A stretch of 64,000 bases of DNA from Rubrolithibacter danxiaensis (lineage in GTDB: Bacteria > Bacteroidota > Bacteroidia > Sphingobacteriales > Sphingobacteriaceae), in contig NZ_JBKOPS010000003.1 in the NCBI RefSeq assembly GCF_047272945.1, forward strand, positions 352,865 to 416,864. Reading direction: 5' to 3'. The number at the start of each line of letters is the position of its first letter. The first letter of the stretch is position 1. The notes beneath the pieces were generated by a model, which saw nothing but the letters and a program-made list of their open reading frames with translations, was not told the DNA's origin and made no database searches. The translations under genes were made by a program, and so were the position numbers. Shown one piece after another: positions 61,138 through 64,000 of the stretch.

Positions 61138-61270
61138 GCCACTAACAAAAGCTTCACGCAATAGCGGGGGAAGGGGTATTTGAAAGATTAGTACTTTCTA
61201 ATTAAATTTACTTGGGACGACAAGACAGTGCAAGTAAACCGCTACTGCGCAAAGCCAAACCGTTGTGTGC
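61138..61270 (+). other. Cassette site 4: attC-like hairpin site
   Basis: The left core is GCCACTAACA (61138-61147) and the right core CGTTGTGTGC (61261-61270). The stem GCTTCACGCAATAGCGG (61151-61167) pairs with CCGCTACTGCGCAAAGC (61239-61255) at 14 of 17 positions, around an AT-rich terminal loop of 71 nt. Predicted crossover after G61262. Confidence 0.75.
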
Positions 61271-61386
61271 AAGGCTACCCGACATCATACCATAGCTCAA
61301 CTTGAAACAGATAGAATAAAAATACTTCAATTGATTTAGAAAGGATTTTTGAAATTTGCAGAATATTTTACTTAAGACAGAACATT

Positions 61387-62235
61387 ATGGATATTATCAA
61401 TCTTCCCGAAAATTTATTTGAGGGCAACCACAATTCGTCAGAATTGCAAATTGCTAATTACGAAGTGTATAAAAATGCTTCCAAAAACAAAATTAACCTA
61501 AACAAAAATGTCATTAGTTTTTTGTTAGACGGACAAAAGGATATTCACTTTTCTAACGACATCGTTTCTATAAATGACACACAATCTCTGCTTATTTCAT
61601 CAGGTAATTTTTTATTGACAGAGCTTGTTGGGACAAGCAGTTATCGTTGCTTGCTTTTTTTCTTTTCTCAAAAAAACATCAGCGATTTTTTATTGAAACA
61701 CTCGCCTCAATTCAATCAAAATAAACCAACAATAACTGCTCCTTATTTCCTTATAGAAAAAGACAATTTCATTGTTCACTACATCAATTCTCTCAAACAT
61801 AGCTTTGGTTTACACGAAACAATTTCACAAAAAATACTGGAACTAAAGTTTGAAGAAATTATGCTTTACTTAGCTAATAAATATGGACAACCTTTTTTTG
61901 CTTATCTAAATTCTTTATTAAGCAGCGAACGAGAATTATCGTTTAAAAAAGTCATTGAAAAAAACCTGTACGCTAATTTAAACATTGAAGAAGTAGCGTT
62001 TCTATGCAATATGAGTGCATCTACCTTTAAAAGGAAATTCATCTCCATTTATCAAGAATCTCCGGGTAAATGGTTTCAACAAACACGATTGAACAAAGCA
62101 AGAGAATTGCTGCTTAACAACAAAGCAACTCCTTCCGAAATTTATATGGAGTTTGGCTACGATAGCCTATCAAATTTTAGTACTGCCTTTAAAAATGAAT
62201 TCGGATACAGCCCAAAACAGACTAACACAGTTTGA
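61387..62235 (+). CDS. Cassette 4a: AraC family transcriptional regulator
   Basis: The 282-residue regulator has a cupin-like N-terminal sensing part (about 15-150) and a C-terminal AraC double helix-turn-helix (about 185-280), with LNIEEVAFLCNMSASTFKRKF and the second helix pair ATPSEIYMEFGYDSLSNFSTAFKNEFG. The sequence is more AT-rich than the neighbouring chromosomal genes, fitting a captured gene. It probably controls the small monooxygenase gene 99 bp downstream in the same cassette; the ligand is unknown. Confidence 0.9.
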   Translation: MDIINLPENLFEGNHNSSELQIANYEVYKNASKNKINLNKNVISFLLDGQKDIHFSNDIVSINDTQSLLISSGNFLLTELVGTSSYRCLLFFFSQKNISDFLLKHSPQFNQNKPTITAPYFLIEKDNFIVHYINSLKHSFGLHETISQKILELKFEEIMLYLANKYGQPFFAYLNSLLSSERELSFKKVIEKNLYANLNIEEVAFLCNMSASTFKRKFISIYQESPGKWFQQTRLNKARELLLNNKATPSEIYMEFGYDSLSNFSTAFKNEFGYSPKQTNTV

Positions 62236-62334
62236 CCTTTTTTCATAAGTTTTTGAACAGAATAAAAAAGCCTCACAAGCTTAGATGAGCTAAATTTGTT
62301 AAAACAAAATTGGTTTAATTAAAAATAAAAAGAC

Positions 62335-62628
62335 ATGAAAAAATTAGGATTATTAGTTCGACTAGAAGCAAAAGCAGGAAAAGAAAAAAGTGTTGAAGAG
62401 TTTATTACAAGTGCATTGCCACTTGCTAATGAAGAAGCGGGTACTATTACGTGGTATGCGTTCCGTATTGACGCTTCTACATTTGGCATTTTTGACACTT
62501 TTTCAGATGAAGAAGGTAGAGAAGCGCATCTTGGTGGTAAGATTGCAAAGGCGTTAATGGAAAATGCTCCCGAGTTACTTGCTGCAGCACCCAAAATTGA
62601 GCCAATAGATATTTTGGCAGCGAAATAA
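62335..62628 (+). CDS. Cassette 4b: antibiotic biosynthesis monooxygenase (ABM)-domain protein
   Basis: The 97-residue protein is a single dimeric alpha/beta-barrel ABM domain: LGLLVRLEAKAGKEKSVEEF at the start, GTITWYAFRIDASTFGIFDTF in the middle and HLGGKIAKALMENAPELL near the end. This group includes quinol monooxygenases such as YgiN and reactive-carbonyl or stress-related proteins. It follows the AraC gene, a pairing often seen for stress-response regulators. A strong hairpin is not seen directly after it. Confidence 0.85.
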   Translation: MKKLGLLVRLEAKAGKEKSVEEFITSALPLANEEAGTITWYAFRIDASTFGIFDTFSDEEGREAHLGGKIAKALMENAPELLAAAPKIEPIDILAAK

Positions 62629-62715
62629 GGGGTTATTAAACGTTTAATGTTAGGCTGGCTACCATAAAATCGTCTTGCGAATTTACGGCAGCCAGTTCTT
62701 TTTAAAACCTCCACA

Positions 62716-62946
62716 ATGATTTTTTCAAAATTCAAAACATCGGTACCTAAACAAGACGAAGCAAAAGCCATAATTCAAATACTTCAACCATTTTACACAG
62801 ACTGCAAATTTTCTTTTTACTTAAATCACCCTGACAAAATTTTAATAGTTGAACACTTAGAAGATGACAATCACCCTGAAATGGTAACAGACATTTTGAA
62901 AATGGCAGGCTTTATCTGTATTGACATTGCTGAAACTTTGGGCTGA
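62716..62946 (+). CDS. Cassette 4c: small hypothetical protein
   Basis: The 76-residue protein has an alpha-beta-beta-alpha-like pattern: a lysine-rich start, a helix (DEAKAIIQILQPFY), two strands (CKFSFYLN, DKILIVEH), and a helix (PEMVTDILKMAGF). I do not recognise a family. It is the last gene in cassette 4, with the stop codon 10 bp before the left core of site 5, so it is the gene closest to the recombination site. Confidence 0.65.
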   Translation: MIFSKFKTSVPKQDEAKAIIQILQPFYTDCKFSFYLNHPDKILIVEHLEDDNHPEMVTDILKMAGFICIDIAETLG

Positions 62947-62956
62947 CAAAAGCCCA

Positions 62957-63092
62957 GCACACAACACGGGTTTTGCGTCAGGCGGGCTGACGTGCAAACA
63001 TGAAGCTCTGTGCTTATAATGAACTTTAGTAATAAATTGAAACTTTGCGCTCCGAAACCCGCCCGAACGCAAAGCCCTCAACCGTTGTGTGC
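62957..63092 (+). other. Cassette site 5: attC-like hairpin site
   Basis: The left core is GCACACAACA (62957-62966) and the right core CGTTGTGTGC (63083-63092), exact reverse complements apart from the last base. The outer stem GGGTTTTGCGT (62968-62978) pairs with ACGCAAAGCCC (63067-63077), with one T-G wobble. The inner stem GGCGGG (62981-62986) pairs with CCCGCC (63058-63063), separated by a CA/CGA bulge, leaving a large AT-rich loop. Predicted crossover after G63084. Confidence 0.8.
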
Positions 63093-63102
63093 AAGTGTAA
63101 AA

Positions 63103-63783
63103 ATGACAACCATCGATGCTATATTACCAGACTGGATTAGACGTCAAGCTTCACTTGGACCGAATGTAGAAATTGCAGGCGACCCGCAAGAAAACGATGC
63201 TTTTTGGTATCTTTTGACGATGTGCTGTCCTTTGATGTTCCAGAGCTATGCTATAATTCTTCACCCTTTTTGGATTAAATCAAATGAAAGTAGCGAGTTC
63301 AAACCTGTCTCTTGGCCTGAATTTTTTAAATTAAATAACAAACAGTTCACATTAGAGACGGCTAACCAAGTTCAAGAAGAAATACGAAAGGAAATTTTGA
63401 AGGAAGGTTGGCCTTCGGATATTCGTTATCCTGCTGAAGGGGACTGCGAGAATAGTCAGTTAATTTTCGTAAGAGATACAATCATACAGAATTTAGGTGA
63501 CCAAGTAGTTAACTACTATTATTGCATTTTGAAAACTCAGACATGGGAGCACGAAGTGTTTTACAAAGGTCAATTGTCGGAGTTAGAAAGGTTATGGGAT
63601 AAAAGTGAGGTGAGAGACAATCCTACTGCTATTTACCCCTACACCCAAGAATGGTGTTTAATTACCGATTATGATTTATCTTTTACCTATGTAGGTGGCC
63701 CAAAGCATCTTATAGGCTCTTTAACAAATAATGTGGGTTTAGATATTTATGAGTTAATTCCGAAATTTATGGAGAGTGCATAA
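63103..63783 (+). CDS. Cassette 5: hypothetical protein
   Basis: The 226-residue protein has no signal peptide and no recognised domain. It is rich in aromatic residues, with WIRRQASLGPNVEI near the start, MCCPLMFQSYAIILHPFW near residues 40-57 and DYDLSFTYVGGPKHLI near the end. This style is common in uncharacterised Bacteroidota proteins and some immunity-like proteins, which is only an impression. The ATG at 63103 is 10 bp after the site 5 core; the frame extends to 63010 through the recombination site, an artefact to be avoided. Confidence 0.75.
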   Translation: MTTIDAILPDWIRRQASLGPNVEIAGDPQENDAFWYLLTMCCPLMFQSYAIILHPFWIKSNESSEFKPVSWPEFFKLNNKQFTLETANQVQEEIRKEILKEGWPSDIRYPAEGDCENSQLIFVRDTIIQNLGDQVVNYYYCILKTQTWEHEVFYKGQLSELERLWDKSEVRDNPTAIYPYTQEWCLITDYDLSFTYVGGPKHLIGSLTNNVGLDIYELIPKFMESA

Positions 63784-63792
63784 AAAACACCA

Positions 63793-63953
63793 GCACACAA
63801 CAACAGCTTATTGCAATTGCGGCTGACGTGGTATACGTTATTTCACTGCTTTCTATTACATTAGTACTGGATTGAAGTGACGTGCAATTAATGCCGCAAC
63901 TGCCTTTAGATTTACAATAACAAAATATCACAGAATATTGACTACCGTTATTG
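63793..63953 (+). other. Cassette site 6: attC-like site, right half uncertain
   Basis: The left core GCACACAACA (63793-63802) matches the start of cassette 5 (CGTTGTGTGC). GCAATTGCGGC (63813-63823) pairs with GCCGCAACTGC (63893-63903) at 10 of 11 positions. The next CGTT core, CGTTATTG, is only at 63946-63953, about 40 bp later than expected, and a CAATAACA at 63915-63922 is its reverse complement. The window ends soon after, so the following cassette is unseen. Confidence 0.5.
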
Positions 63954-64000
63954 TTGTTAGAAATTTTCTTTTTGCTTCTTTTTCTTTTGTTAATATCTGA

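Larger units (their letters stand above)
57808..64000 (+). mobile_element. Integron-like element: recombinase plus gene-cassette array (right end not seen)
   Basis: A tyrosine recombinase gene is followed by a half site and then by cassettes, all read from the plus strand, each ending in an imperfect hairpin site with a CGTT core. Boundaries by the G-TT rule of integrons would be 59522/59523, 60139/60140, 60481/60482, 61262/61263 and 63084/63085. The terminal bases of each cassette are complementary to its first bases. Genes are small and functionally unrelated, as in cassette arrays. The element reaches the window edge. That the adjacent recombinase moves these cassettes is inference. Confidence 0.75.

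Noticed and set aside
59491..63953. Hairpin sites taken as insertion-sequence or MITE ends
   Set aside because: There is no transposase and no target-site duplication, and the sites differ in stem sequence while keeping CGTT cores; the within-cassette complementarity fits integron logic better.

Overview
The window looks like a chromosomal segment of an AT-rich member of the Bacteroidota, most likely Sphingobacteriales (Pedobacter/Solitalea-like). The evidence is type IX secretion (T9SS) sorting domains of types A and B, a PorP/SprF protein, a PorE-like OmpA protein, the DUF4290-murA gene pair, an M3 oligoendopeptidase, many hybrid histidine kinases with HisKA/REC fusions, and Bacteroidota-style -7 boxes (TAnnTTTG-like) with few Shine-Dalgarno sequences. 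The genus is inference; there is no rRNA gene here.

Layout. 0-11 kb: metabolism and transport on mixed strands (SDR oxidoreductase, M3 peptidase, amino-acid permease, Kup potassium transporter, FAH-family hydrolase, M23 peptidase, Bcp peroxidase). 11-17 kb: a tight minus-strand operon for a T9SS-dependent surface structure (collagen-like protein, type-B CTD protein, PorP/SprF, PorE-like OmpA). 17-24 kb: plus-strand split transketolase, an ECF sigma factor with a membrane protein and a Spy-like periplasmic protein, a class III aminotransferase, DUF4290 and murA. 24-30 kb: minus-strand cbs-type enzyme, AMP nucleosidase, clpX-clpP, a four-helix-bundle (S23/IVS-type) protein, trigger factor and tRNA-Leu(TAG). 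30-38 kb: a metal-chelate binding protein and a signalling cluster (REC-HK-REC, CheB, CheR, and a CHASE3-like/GAF/HK/three-REC kinase). 38-42 kb: two ferritin-like stress proteins, a tandem SRPBCC protein divergent from a GlxA-type AraC regulator, and tRNA-Leu(CAA). 42-57 kb: minus-strand housekeeping and envelope genes (hscB, rseP, dxr, a frameshifted four-helix-bundle gene, GH3, glycosyltransferases, a dihydroorotase homologue without its metal ligands, a BatA-type protein, a hybrid kinase).

57.8 kb to the right edge is different in character and is the most interesting part. A 530-residue tyrosine recombinase with three N-terminal HARP-like repeats is followed on the same strand by a string of small, mostly unrelated genes. 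These are separated by structured sites that behave like integron attC sites: each is an imperfect hairpin ending in a conserved CGTT core. The bases after CGTT at the start of each cassette are the reverse complement of the bases before AACA at the end of the same cassette, as expected if each unit was once a circle carrying one attC. The first site has only a right half and lies just after the recombinase gene, so it is a candidate attI. The recombinase lacks the insertion that defines classical IntI. I read this as an integron-like gene-capture system of Bacteroidota using a different type of integrase. At least five cassettes are visible: a STAS-like protein; a cassette with no protein gene but strong hairpins; a lipoprotein; a three-gene cassette with an AraC regulator and a small monooxygenase; and an unknown 226-residue protein. 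The array probably continues past the window.
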